DNA of 64,000 nt. Source: Flavobacterium aestivum (GTDB lineage Bacteria; Bacteroidota; Bacteroidia; Flavobacteriales; Flavobacteriaceae). Positions 44,704 to 51,757 of this stretch are shown one piece after another. The notes beneath the pieces are model-generated. The model was not told where the DNA came from and made no database searches. It saw only the letters and a list, made by a program, of their open reading frames with translations. The stretch covers positions 3,224,001-3,288,000 of the forward strand of contig NZ_CP113977.2 of the NCBI RefSeq assembly GCF_026870175.2, read 5' to 3'. The position numbers were made by a program, and so were the translations under genes. How positions within the stretch are numbered: the first letter of the stretch is position 1; the number at the start of each line of letters is the position of its first letter.

Positions 44704-44711
44704 CAAAGTTA
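44704..44711 (-). promoter_or_regulatory. TAACTTTG -7 box of the SYLF gene
   Basis: TAACTTTG on the minus strand fits TAnnTTTG, 38 nt upstream of the ATG. Confidence 0.6.
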
Positions 44712-44858
44712 ATACAAACTTCTTAAATAAGTACAAATATATCTGATTATCAATATTTTAAACATATTTCGTTTTATGATTCTTACAAGAATTTGTTCCG
44801 CGTAGTAACTACAAATTTCCAAAACAAAAAAACACCTTCGCTTACTCAAATTATGTCT

Positions 44859-44972
44859 GCGTAAAGGATAGAAGCAAGCTACCGAAGTAGCGCGGATAGC
44901 CTGACCCCCACTAGAAAAAGGGCGCATAAGCGGCACTATTGGTTAGCCCTTTTTCTAGTGGGGGTTACGCCC
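44859..44972. ncRNA. Multi-stem structured RNA candidate (GCGTAAAGGATAGAAGC motif)
   Basis: Three nested or adjacent stems are visible. A closing stem joins GCGTAA (44859-44864) to TTACGC (44965-44970). A hairpin pairs GCTAC (44878-44882) with GTAGC (44887-44891) around CGAA. A long 19-bp hairpin pairs 44905-44923 with 44946-44964 around a 22-nt loop. Conserved single-stranded blocks (AAAGGATAGAAGC and GCGGATAGCCTGA) separate them. I recall this GCGTAAAGGAT...GGATAGCCTGACC...ACGCCC pattern from other Flavobacteriia; it might be the Flavo-1 RNA motif (Rfam RF01705), but I could not check. The transcribed strand is unknown. Confidence 0.6.
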
Positions 44973-44988
44973 AAAAAATTAGTAAATA

Positions 44989-45756
44989 TTACTTAAAAAA
45001 AACATCGTAGGCAAAACGGAGCAATGTACCTATTACAACTACCAAAAAGAAAATTCGGATGAATTTGTTTCCTCTATTTATGGCTAGTTTGGCTCCTATC
45101 CATCCTCCTACAGCATTGCTGGCAGCCATGGGCAAAGCTATAACCCAAATAATTTTTCCTTTGAGCATGAACAAACAAATAGAACCAAAATTGGTTGCTA
45201 GATTAACCATTTTGGCATTGGCAGATGCATGTAAGAAATCAAATCCCATGATGGCAATGAAAGCCACTACAAAGAAACTCCCTGTACCTGGACCAATGAA
45301 TCCATCATAAAAACCTACTACAAAACTGATTCCTACTGCATTAAAGATTTGAGTTCTTGCAGAAATATCTTTAATTTGGTGTTGCCCGAAATTTTTCTTG
45401 GCATAAGTATAAATGGCTAATAATGAGAGTACCACCAGTAATAAAGGTTTCATAAAATCATTACTCACATAGGTCAACAATGTCGATCCTAAAAATGCAG
45501 ACGGAAAAGCCAATATCATCATAATCCCTAGGATTTTCCAATTGATTGTAACTTTCTTCATGTATTGGTAAGCTGCAAATGCGGTTCCGCTAAAAGATGG
45601 AATTTTAAGAGATCCTATTACGGTTGACACGGGAAGATTAGGTAACAGTATAAGCCCCATGGGTGTTTGTATAAGTCCGCCTCCGCCAACAACTGCATCT
45701 ATGAATCCTGCGAAAAAGGCAGCTAAACAAAGTAATAGTATAATGTAAGTTTCCAT
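44989..45756 (-). CDS. TauE/SafE (TSUP) family permease
   Basis: The product has 255 residues and about eight membrane segments. The two repeats of the family are visible: FFAGFIDAVVGGGGLIQTPMGLILLP near the start and GISFVVGFYDGFIGPGTGSFFVVAFIAIMGFDFLHASANAKMVNLATNFGSI near 135-185. TSUP permeases export sulfite, sulfoacetate or other organosulfur anions; the actual substrate is not readable. It is in the inner membrane. The next minus-strand gene lies beyond a 323-nt region with a structured RNA candidate. Confidence 0.88.
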   Translation of the reverse strand: METYIILLLCLAAFFAGFIDAVVGGGGLIQTPMGLILLPNLPVSTVIGSLKIPSFSGTAFAAYQYMKKVTINWKILGIMMILAFPSAFLGSTLLTYVSNDFMKPLLLVVLSLLAIYTYAKKNFGQHQIKDISARTQIFNAVGISFVVGFYDGFIGPGTGSFFVVAFIAIMGFDFLHASANAKMVNLATNFGSICLFMLKGKIIWVIALPMAASNAVGGWIGAKLAINRGNKFIRIFFLVVVIGTLLRFAYDVFFK

Positions 45757-45880
45757 ATATTTTGATTTCTATCCGATTTTGGCAGGCTCACGAAGTTCCT
45801 AACTGCTTCTCTGTGTTTTTGTCATTTTGTCTGAAAAACAAAAATACTATTCCACTATTTATTATTGCGATAATTTGCCA

Positions 45881-45909
45881 TTGATTTTGACCCGAAAATA
45901 TTATTTTTG
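45881..45909 (+). promoter_or_regulatory. TTG-N18-TATTTTTG promoter
   Basis: A TTG at 45881-45883 is followed by 18 nt and TATTTTTG at 45902-45909, a full Bacteroidota-type promoter. It lies 22 nt upstream of the ATG of the anchored protein gene. Confidence 0.7.
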
Positions 45910-45931
45910 CCTTTTTTAAAATAAAAATAAA

Positions 45932-46453
45932 ATGGATTTATCTAAAATACTTGAATTATTGGGTTATACTGTTCCTGCAGTTATTACCGGAATGGTTGCC
46001 TATAAATTTTTTAATATTCATACTAAAAACGAAGAAGGAAGACGTCGTTATTTATTGAGCAAAGAAGCTCAAAAAAATGCTTTACCCCTACGCTTACAAG
46101 CATACGAGCGTATGACTTTGTTTTTGGAACGCATAAGTCTTGCTAATTTATTGACTAGAATTGCACCTATTTCTAACGATAAAAACGACTATTGTAATTT
46201 TGTTATTGCTCAAATCGAGCAAGAATTCGAACACAATTTAGCACAACAAATTTACATGACTAATGAGTGTTGGACTATTATTGCAACTGCAAAAAATGCT
46301 ACAATCCAAATGATTCGTAAAGCTGCTTTGAAAGATTCTGTAAGTAATGCAAATGGCTTAAGAGAAGAGCTTTTGAATGAATTGCTTGAAAAACAAACAC
46401 CAAGTAGTGCAGCTTTAGAATATATTAAAAAAGAAGTGAGCCAAATGTGGTAA
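45932..46453 (+). CDS. Membrane-anchored conserved protein (DUF7935-like)
   Basis: The product has 173 residues. A single N-terminal membrane helix (about 7-27, ILELLGYTVPAVITGMVAYKFF) precedes a cytoplasmic, highly helical domain (RLQAYERMTLFLERISLANLLTRIAP...FVIAQIEQEFEHNLAQQIYMTNECWTIIATAKNATIQMIRKAA). I believe this is DUF7935, a Bacteroidota-restricted family without known function. A clear promoter precedes it, and the spacer after it contains a large inverted repeat shared with the convergent patatin gene. Confidence 0.65.
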   Translation: MDLSKILELLGYTVPAVITGMVAYKFFNIHTKNEEGRRRYLLSKEAQKNALPLRLQAYERMTLFLERISLANLLTRIAPISNDKNDYCNFVIAQIEQEFEHNLAQQIYMTNECWTIIATAKNATIQMIRKAALKDSVSNANGLREELLNELLEKQTPSSAALEYIKKEVSQMW

Positions 46454-46472
46454 TTCTTTTTTAAGATACAAC

Positions 46473-46552
46473 GTTTCTGAGAAACTAAGATTCTAAGTTT
46501 TTTTATTCTATTATAAAGATCTTAGGCCTTAGTAACTTAGCTTCTCAGAAAC
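46473..46552. repeat. CTTAG/CTCAG inverted repeat between convergent genes, copy 3
   Basis: GTTTCTGAGAAACTAAGATTCTAAG (46473-46497) faces its near reverse complement, CTTAGTAACTTAGCTTCTCAGAAAC ending at 46552. The hairpin fills most of the spacer between the plus-strand DUF7935-like gene and the minus-strand patatin gene and ends in T-rich loops, so it may act as a bidirectional terminator. Confidence 0.7.
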
Positions 46553-46559
46553 TTTACTC

Positions 46560-47459
46560 TCACCTAATTTCGGACATTATTTCGCTCTTATTTTGGGCAT
46601 AAATAAAACCTAACTGCCACCATTTTTTCATCTTTACTTTATTAAAAATGAGTGCATTATTGGTTAATTTGGTCGGTGTGTAATATAAATTGAGTTTTAC
46701 GTTTTTATTTTTTGCAGCGAGTTTACCGTTCAACAAATCAAGTTTTCCAACTTGATCCAACGTAAATAAAAACAAATCGATTAATAACGAAAAAGGATTT
46801 TTCCCTAAGATAGTTCTTGTAATGCTAATTTCGGTTTCTAAGATAATAACATCAATTTCTGTAGCTCCGCGATTAATCGCTTCCCTAATTGGAATTAAAC
46901 TGGAAAATCCGCCATCGCCATATTCGCAACGATCTTTTTTGACGATGCTCATAAACGGAATATAATTACTCGATATCCAAATCCAGTCACAAAACTCCTC
47001 GTAAGTACAATTTTTTACCGACTTATATTCAGCTTCATTTTTAGAGATATTCGTAACCGTTACCACCACATCTTTTGCTAACGACTGTAAATGATGAAAT
47101 TCTGAAACTGAAATACTGGCTTTAATAAATTCCCGTAATTTTCGGCTTTCTCCAAAAGTTCTTTTGCCTCTAAAAAATTGCCGAACCACGTTGAAATGGT
47201 TGATGGTTATATATTCTACGCCTTTTTTCTTTTTGATAATAAATGGATTGATATCAAATATCTTATCCATATCAACACTTGTATAAATGGAATGAAGCTT
47301 ATCTATATTCCCTAAAGCAAGATGAGGAATCAATAAACTCCCTGTCGAAGTCCCAATAAACAGATCATAGGAATGCCCTTTGTTTTGCAGTAAATACTGG
47401 GCAACTCCCCCTGCAAATGCACCTTTACTTCCACCACCAGAAATGACTAATGCTCGCAT
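46560..47459 (-). CDS. Patatin-like phospholipase family protein
   Basis: The product has 299 residues with no signal peptide. ALVISGGGSKGAFAGGVAQYLL gives the oxyanion-hole GGGxKG motif (near residue 7), FIGTSTGSLL the GxSxG nucleophile Ser (near 40), and CEYGDGGFSSL the DGG/DGA catalytic Asp (near 182). It is a Ser-Asp dyad hydrolase that cleaves phospholipids or other acyl esters. The intracellular location suggests membrane-lipid turnover; the exact substrate is not known. Confidence 0.88.
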   Translation of the reverse strand: MRALVISGGGSKGAFAGGVAQYLLQNKGHSYDLFIGTSTGSLLIPHLALGNIDKLHSIYTSVDMDKIFDINPFIIKKKKGVEYITINHFNVVRQFFRGKRTFGESRKLREFIKASISVSEFHHLQSLAKDVVVTVTNISKNEAEYKSVKNCTYEEFCDWIWISSNYIPFMSIVKKDRCEYGDGGFSSLIPIREAINRGATEIDVIILETEISITRTILGKNPFSLLIDLFLFTLDQVGKLDLLNGKLAAKNKNVKLNLYYTPTKLTNNALIFNKVKMKKWWQLGFIYAQNKSEIMSEIR

Positions 47460-47464
47460 GTAAA

Positions 47465-47600
47465 ATAAGCTCTAAGATTCTGAGTTACTAAGGTACTAAG
47501 TTTTTTTTGAAAGTTTATATGATTCTCAGAAACTAAGCTATTGAGTTTATTATTAAAACTATGTTTAGCCGCTTAGAAACTTAGTTCCTCAGCAACTTAA
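47465..47600. repeat. CTAAG/CTCAG word-repeat spacer, copy 4
   Basis: CTCTAAGATTCTGAGTTACTAAGGTACTAAG on the left and CTCAGAAACTAAGC, CCGCTTAGAAACTTAG and TTCCTCAGCAACTTAA on the right repeat the words of the spacers at 8456, 27745, 46473 and 63650. There is no ORF. Confidence 0.55.
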
Positions 47601-47608
47601 ATCAATCT

Positions 47609-49672
47609 CTATTCCTTTAACAATCTATCCAATTGAAATTGTTCTTTTTCGTTTAAACTAGGCAATATGGTTTGGAAAGCAGTCCTGATTTCTGGAGTTT
47701 TTAATAAAATACGAATGTTCTCTCTACCAAATTTTGAAAATTGCCACATATGATGCGTTGTGGCATTGACTAAATTCTTTAAAACATCTTCGTTGATAAC
47801 GTTAAAATTGATTAGATATTCTAAAGCATTTTGTCGTGTTGTGGCCTCATATTTAGGAGAAGAGTAATTAACTAACTCTTGAAGATACGTTTCTTTGTTG
47901 GTTAAGTATTCAGGTGTTGAAGCTGCTAAAGACAACCACAGAATTCGAAGATTAAAATCATTAAATCCCATCCAATCTTTTGATTTTTCTAAATAATCGA
48001 CTCTTTTATTTTGAAAACTATTCCATAAATAATACAGAGCAGATTCCTGTGTTTGATAGGATTTATCATTCAGTAATGTTTCATACTCGGTTCTGAATTC
48101 TTCGGGTATTTTTTGAAGTGTATTTGCTACAGCCTGACGAACCTGAAGATTTTGAGTTTGTAGCGCCAATCGCAATAACTGTTTTTTATCTTCAAATTTC
48201 TCTTTCATGAGCTGACTAACAATAGACACTTTTACTGTAAAATAAACATCAGATTGTAGTGTTTTTTCGAAGAAGGCATATTTTTCCGAAAGTGGTTTAT
48301 TCCTTAGTTTAGCAACTTCAAGCTGAATCTTCATTGCATTATTTTTCATCAATAAACTATTGGCTTCCTCAGTATTAAACACAGGTGTTTCAAGCCACAC
48401 TTTACTAAAAGTCTCTAAATCATAATCCGACACTTTCTTGATTTCGTCAAAGAAATTTTGCGTTGTCACATTTTGATAAGCATATTTTTTAAGATAGTTT
48501 TTTACCGCTTTCCTAAAAGCTTTCTCCCCTATTCCTTCTCTTAAAACATGCAGAGCCCAAGCTCCTTTTTGATAAAAAGATAAAGAACTTGCTTTGGTAT
48601 TTAAAACCGGAATTGTATCCGTTTTGGAGGCTTGCTTGAGTTGCATTGACGATTCATATAGTTTGGAATAAAAATAATCGTCACCATAGATAGATCTCTC
48701 CGCCAGTAATGCATAATAGGTTGCAAAGCCTTCTTGTAACCAGTGGTCTTTCCCACTTTGAGCAGTGATTAAATCTCCAAACCATTGGTGCGCCAGTTCG
48801 TGGGCATTGACATTGGTATAACTGCGATCTTCAAAACCAATAGCATCCACCACATAACGTGTTGTGAATAATGTTGTGCTAGTGTTCTCCATACCTGCAT
48901 ACAAAAACTCTGAAACAGGGATTTGTCTATAGATTTTCCAAGGATATTTCACTCCTATTTCTTTTTCCAAATAATTAAAAATTTCTTTAGAATAACGATA
49001 GGTTGGTTCTCGTCTAGAAACATCCTTCGGATCGATATACATTTCTAATGAAACTCCTGATTTTGCATTTGCTATGCTTTTATCAAATCTTCCAATAGCA
49101 ACCATTAATAAGTAGGAACTCATTGGTTTTTCCATTTGATAACTCCAAAGGGTTACATTGTTATTCCCTGCTTTGTTTTTTAAAACGCCATTTGACAACA
49201 CCTGATATTTAGAATCAAAAGCAACATCCATATTAAAAATTACTTTCTCATTGACATCATCAAAACTCGGAAACCAATGACTGGTGTATTTTCCTTGCCC
49301 TTGTGTCCAAATCTGTAAATTATTTGTGGCTTCAGATCCCACAAAATACATAGTTTGCTTAGGCTTGGCTTCGTATCTAAACTGAATGGAATTTTTGCCT
49401 TTTTGAAACCGATATATCAAAAGCAATTCTTTTCCGTTGGTTTGAAATGGAATATTTTTTTGATTCAACTCCACTTCAGAGAATATCATATTTTGTGCAT
49501 CAATTTTGATGGTATCAATAGGTTTCAATACCTCAAACGTGTAGTTTACTAACCCTGTAATGCTTTTGTTATTTAGATTTATAGTAATTTGACCATAAAC
49601 GGTTTTAAAATCTACTGATTTTGTTTGTTGTGCTAATACAATTGTGGATAAAAACAGGAAAATGTATTTCAT
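47609..49672 (-). CDS. M1 family metallopeptidase with HEAT-like C-terminus
   Basis: The product has 687 residues with a signal peptide (MKYIFLFLSTIVLAQ, cleavage near 15). YAGMENTSTTLF carries the GxMEN aminopeptidase motif and VNAHELAHQWFGDLI the zinc site HELAH (near residue 292), with the third ligand Glu in WLQEGFATYYALL. The C-terminal 250 residues form helical HEAT-like repeats (LRLALQTQNLQVRQAVANTLQKI...), as in other Bacteroidota M1 enzymes. It should trim N-terminal residues from peptides in the periplasm. It is longer than the M1 gene at 10667 and not a recent duplicate. Confidence 0.92.
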   Translation of the reverse strand: MKYIFLFLSTIVLAQQTKSVDFKTVYGQITINLNNKSITGLVNYTFEVLKPIDTIKIDAQNMIFSEVELNQKNIPFQTNGKELLLIYRFQKGKNSIQFRYEAKPKQTMYFVGSEATNNLQIWTQGQGKYTSHWFPSFDDVNEKVIFNMDVAFDSKYQVLSNGVLKNKAGNNNVTLWSYQMEKPMSSYLLMVAIGRFDKSIANAKSGVSLEMYIDPKDVSRREPTYRYSKEIFNYLEKEIGVKYPWKIYRQIPVSEFLYAGMENTSTTLFTTRYVVDAIGFEDRSYTNVNAHELAHQWFGDLITAQSGKDHWLQEGFATYYALLAERSIYGDDYFYSKLYESSMQLKQASKTDTIPVLNTKASSLSFYQKGAWALHVLREGIGEKAFRKAVKNYLKKYAYQNVTTQNFFDEIKKVSDYDLETFSKVWLETPVFNTEEANSLLMKNNAMKIQLEVAKLRNKPLSEKYAFFEKTLQSDVYFTVKVSIVSQLMKEKFEDKKQLLRLALQTQNLQVRQAVANTLQKIPEEFRTEYETLLNDKSYQTQESALYYLWNSFQNKRVDYLEKSKDWMGFNDFNLRILWLSLAASTPEYLTNKETYLQELVNYSSPKYEATTRQNALEYLINFNVINEDVLKNLVNATTHHMWQFSKFGRENIRILLKTPEIRTAFQTILPSLNEKEQFQLDRLLKE

Positions 49673-49700
49673 TTAAATTAAAATTGACGCTTAAGTTATT

Positions 49701-49708
49701 CAAAGTTA
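49701..49708 (-). promoter_or_regulatory. TAACTTTG -7 box of the M1 peptidase gene
   Basis: TAACTTTG on the minus strand lies 28 nt upstream of the ATG and fits TAnnTTTG. Confidence 0.55.
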
Positions 49709-49776
49709 CAAAGGTTTGACCAACAAATCGAACTTAATTTGTAAGTTTACTTCCAGAATAATCTAACCTATTACCA

Positions 49777-50514
49777 TTGAAGAAGAAAGCCCTTTTTAAT
49801 TGGAGCAGCGGAAAAGATTCTGCTTTAGCTCTTTATAAAATACTACAAGACGAAGAATATGAAATTAGCTGTTTATTAACGAGTGTCAATCATCAGTTTC
49901 AGCGTATTTCTATGCATGGCGTTCGGGTTGAATTACTAGAACAACAAGCTAAAAGCATTGGATTACCACTAGAGATCATGCAAATTCCAGAAATGCCAAC
50001 GATGGAAGTCTATGAGTCCGTTATGCAAACTACCCTCACCAAATTAAAAGAGCAAGGAATTACACATTCTGTTTTTGGAGATATTTTTCTGGAAGATTTA
50101 CGAAAATACAGAGAAAATAAATTGTCCGAAATGGGTTTTGAAGGCGTGTTCCCGCTCTGGAAAATACCTACTCATGATTTAATTCAAGAATTTATTGCAT
50201 TAGGATTCAAAACCATTGTGGTTTGTGTTAACGAAAGATTTTTGGATAAAAGTTTCGTTGGTCGAGTGATTGATCAAGACTTCATTAATGATTTACCAGA
50301 AAATGTAGATGTCTGCGGTGAGAATGGGGAATTTCACACCTTTGCTTTTGACGGACCTATTTTCTCCAAACCAATTGAATTTGAAATTGGTGAAGTTGTT
50401 TATCGCAAATATGAAAAACCAAAAGAAGAAGATTCCTCAGATACGGCTTGTGATACTTCGGCATCGGATGCTTTTGATTATGGTTTTTGGTATTGTGATT
50501 TGGTGGTAAAATAA
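49777..50514 (+). CDS. Diphthine-ammonia-ligase-like ATP pyrophosphatase
   Basis: The product has 245 residues. It begins ALFNWSSGKDSALALYKIL, whose SGKDS PP-loop binds ATP, then ISMHGVRVELLEQQAKSIGLP, VFGDIFLEDLRKYRENKL, FPLWKIPTHDLIQEFI and VDVCGENGEFHTFAFDGPIF, the conserved GENGEFHT block of the MJ0570/Dph6-like family. In eukaryotes and archaea this domain amidates diphthine; bacteria lack diphthamide, so the substrate here is unknown. It must start at TTG 49777, since a TAA lies six codons upstream with no ATG. The HEAGH gene follows 39 nt later. Confidence 0.82.
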   Translation: MKKKALFNWSSGKDSALALYKILQDEEYEISCLLTSVNHQFQRISMHGVRVELLEQQAKSIGLPLEIMQIPEMPTMEVYESVMQTTLTKLKEQGITHSVFGDIFLEDLRKYRENKLSEMGFEGVFPLWKIPTHDLIQEFIALGFKTIVVCVNERFLDKSFVGRVIDQDFINDLPENVDVCGENGEFHTFAFDGPIFSKPIEFEIGEVVYRKYEKPKEEDSSDTACDTSASDAFDYGFWYCDLVVK

Positions 50515-50553
50515 ACTTATCGCAGAAGATGAATTAACCTTTAATAAATTATT

Positions 50554-51063
50554 ATGATAACCAAAAACGATAATGAAGCATTAGAAAAAGTTTTGTTTTT
50601 TTTGAATACTATCGGAATTGATATTATCGAAAAAAAGTTGGACGAAACTACCTTTTTACCGGGATTATGCCTAGGAGCAAATTGCATTTATATCGATTTT
50701 GAAAAGTTATTATATCCAGGCGATATTTTACACGAAGCTGGACATTTAGCAGTTACAACCTCATCAGAAAGGAAACTGGTTGGGACAGAAGAAATGCCAA
50801 AAGACTGGCCAACTCAGGGCGATGAGATTGGTGCCATTTTATGGTCGTATGCAGCCATTTGTCATTTAGAATTGCCTCTGGAATTTGTTTTTCATCCCAA
50901 TGGATATAAAAATAATTCAGATTGGTTTATTTCAAATTTTAGCAGCGGGAATCATATCGGTTTGCCTTTTCTGGAATGGGCTGGACTTACTTTGAGTGAA
51001 AACAGAGCAGCAATTGAAGGAAAAAAAGCTTTTCCTATAATGCAAAAATGGTTAAGAGACTAA
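50554..51063 (+). CDS. HEAGH-motif protein, unknown function
   Basis: The product has 169 residues with no signal peptide. The only familiar motif is DILHEAGHLAVTT near residue 60, an HExxH that could bind zinc, and a downstream acidic region (GDEIGAILWSYAAICHLELPLEFVFHPNGY). The surrounding FLPGLCLGANCIYIDFEKLLYPGD block also contains two Cys. It resembles a minimal metallopeptidase or metal-binding fold, but the full family is not recognised. It starts 39 nt after the ATP-pyrophosphatase gene and ends 3 nt before the beta-hydroxylase gene, so the three are likely one operon. Confidence 0.65.
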   Translation: MITKNDNEALEKVLFFLNTIGIDIIEKKLDETTFLPGLCLGANCIYIDFEKLLYPGDILHEAGHLAVTTSSERKLVGTEEMPKDWPTQGDEIGAILWSYAAICHLELPLEFVFHPNGYKNNSDWFISNFSSGNHIGLPFLEWAGLTLSENRAAIEGKKAFPIMQKWLRD

Positions 51064-51066
51064 GTT

Positions 51067-51756
51067 ATGGAAGAGCTAATACGCACAATAAAATTCCCTA
51101 TTGTTTTTGATACAGAACGTTTGAAAGCTGATGTTCAAAAAGTATTGAAACAAAATTGGGTTGATCATTACAACACCAATGATTATTCAGGCAAATGGAC
51201 TTCTATAGCCCTGATGTCACAAGGAGGAAAATCGGATGCTATATATGCTTTACCAAATAATAATGAACCCATTATAAATACAGAGGTTCTGGATTCTTGT
51301 GATTATTTTAAAGCCATTCTAGATGGTTTTTTATTCGAAAAAACTGCAGTACGCTTGTTACAATTAGCCGTTGGGGCGGAAATAAAACCTCACAGTGATC
51401 ATTGCTTGGGATATGAAGATGGTTCTTTTAGATTGCATATCCCAATTATTACCAATAGTGAAGTAGAGTTTATTTTGGATGGCAATCGTATTATAATGAA
51501 TGAAGGTGAATGCTGGTATATTGATGCAAATTTTATACATTCTGTAGCGAATCGGGGAACAAATGACCGCATACATTTGGTTATCGACGGTATTCGGAAT
51601 GATTGGACAGATCAACTCTTTTTTGCGGAAGCCCACCCTGATCAATTCATAAGACCAAAACCTATGATGAGTGATGAACAAAAACAACTCATAATAGCTG
51701 AGTTACAACGTATGGGCTCAGTCGTGGCTAATGATCTAATTAAAGAGATTAAATAA
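51067..51756 (+). CDS. Aspartyl/asparaginyl beta-hydroxylase domain protein
   Basis: The product has 229 residues. The cupin-type Fe(II)/2-oxoglutarate site is visible: VGAEIKPHSDHCLGYEDGSFRLHIPIITN, with the HxD ligands near residue 110, and NDRIHLVIDG, with the distal His near 176. The VEFILDGNRIIMNEGECWYIDANFIHSVANRG strand-turn-strand is the expected jelly-roll core. It would hydroxylate an aspartyl/asparaginyl residue or small molecule. The ATG is 3 nt after the HEAGH gene stop. Its stop (51754-51756) lies 1 nt from the stop of the convergent carbamoyltransferase gene. Confidence 0.82.
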   Translation: MEELIRTIKFPIVFDTERLKADVQKVLKQNWVDHYNTNDYSGKWTSIALMSQGGKSDAIYALPNNNEPIINTEVLDSCDYFKAILDGFLFEKTAVRLLQLAVGAEIKPHSDHCLGYEDGSFRLHIPIITNSEVEFILDGNRIIMNEGECWYIDANFIHSVANRGTNDRIHLVIDGIRNDWTDQLFFAEAHPDQFIRPKPMMSDEQKQLIIAELQRMGSVVANDLIKEIK

Positions 51757-51757
51757 A

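Larger units (their letters stand above)
44666..44988. other. Intergenic region, 323 nt, promoter and structured RNA candidate
   Basis: It contains the SYLF promoter (44704-44711) and the structured element (44859-44972). The remaining AT-rich stretch has no recognisable gene. Confidence 0.6.

Noticed and set aside
44709..44936. 75-codon minus-strand ORF across the structured RNA element
   Set aside because: It crosses the conserved stems and the SYLF promoter; RNA structure explains the region better.
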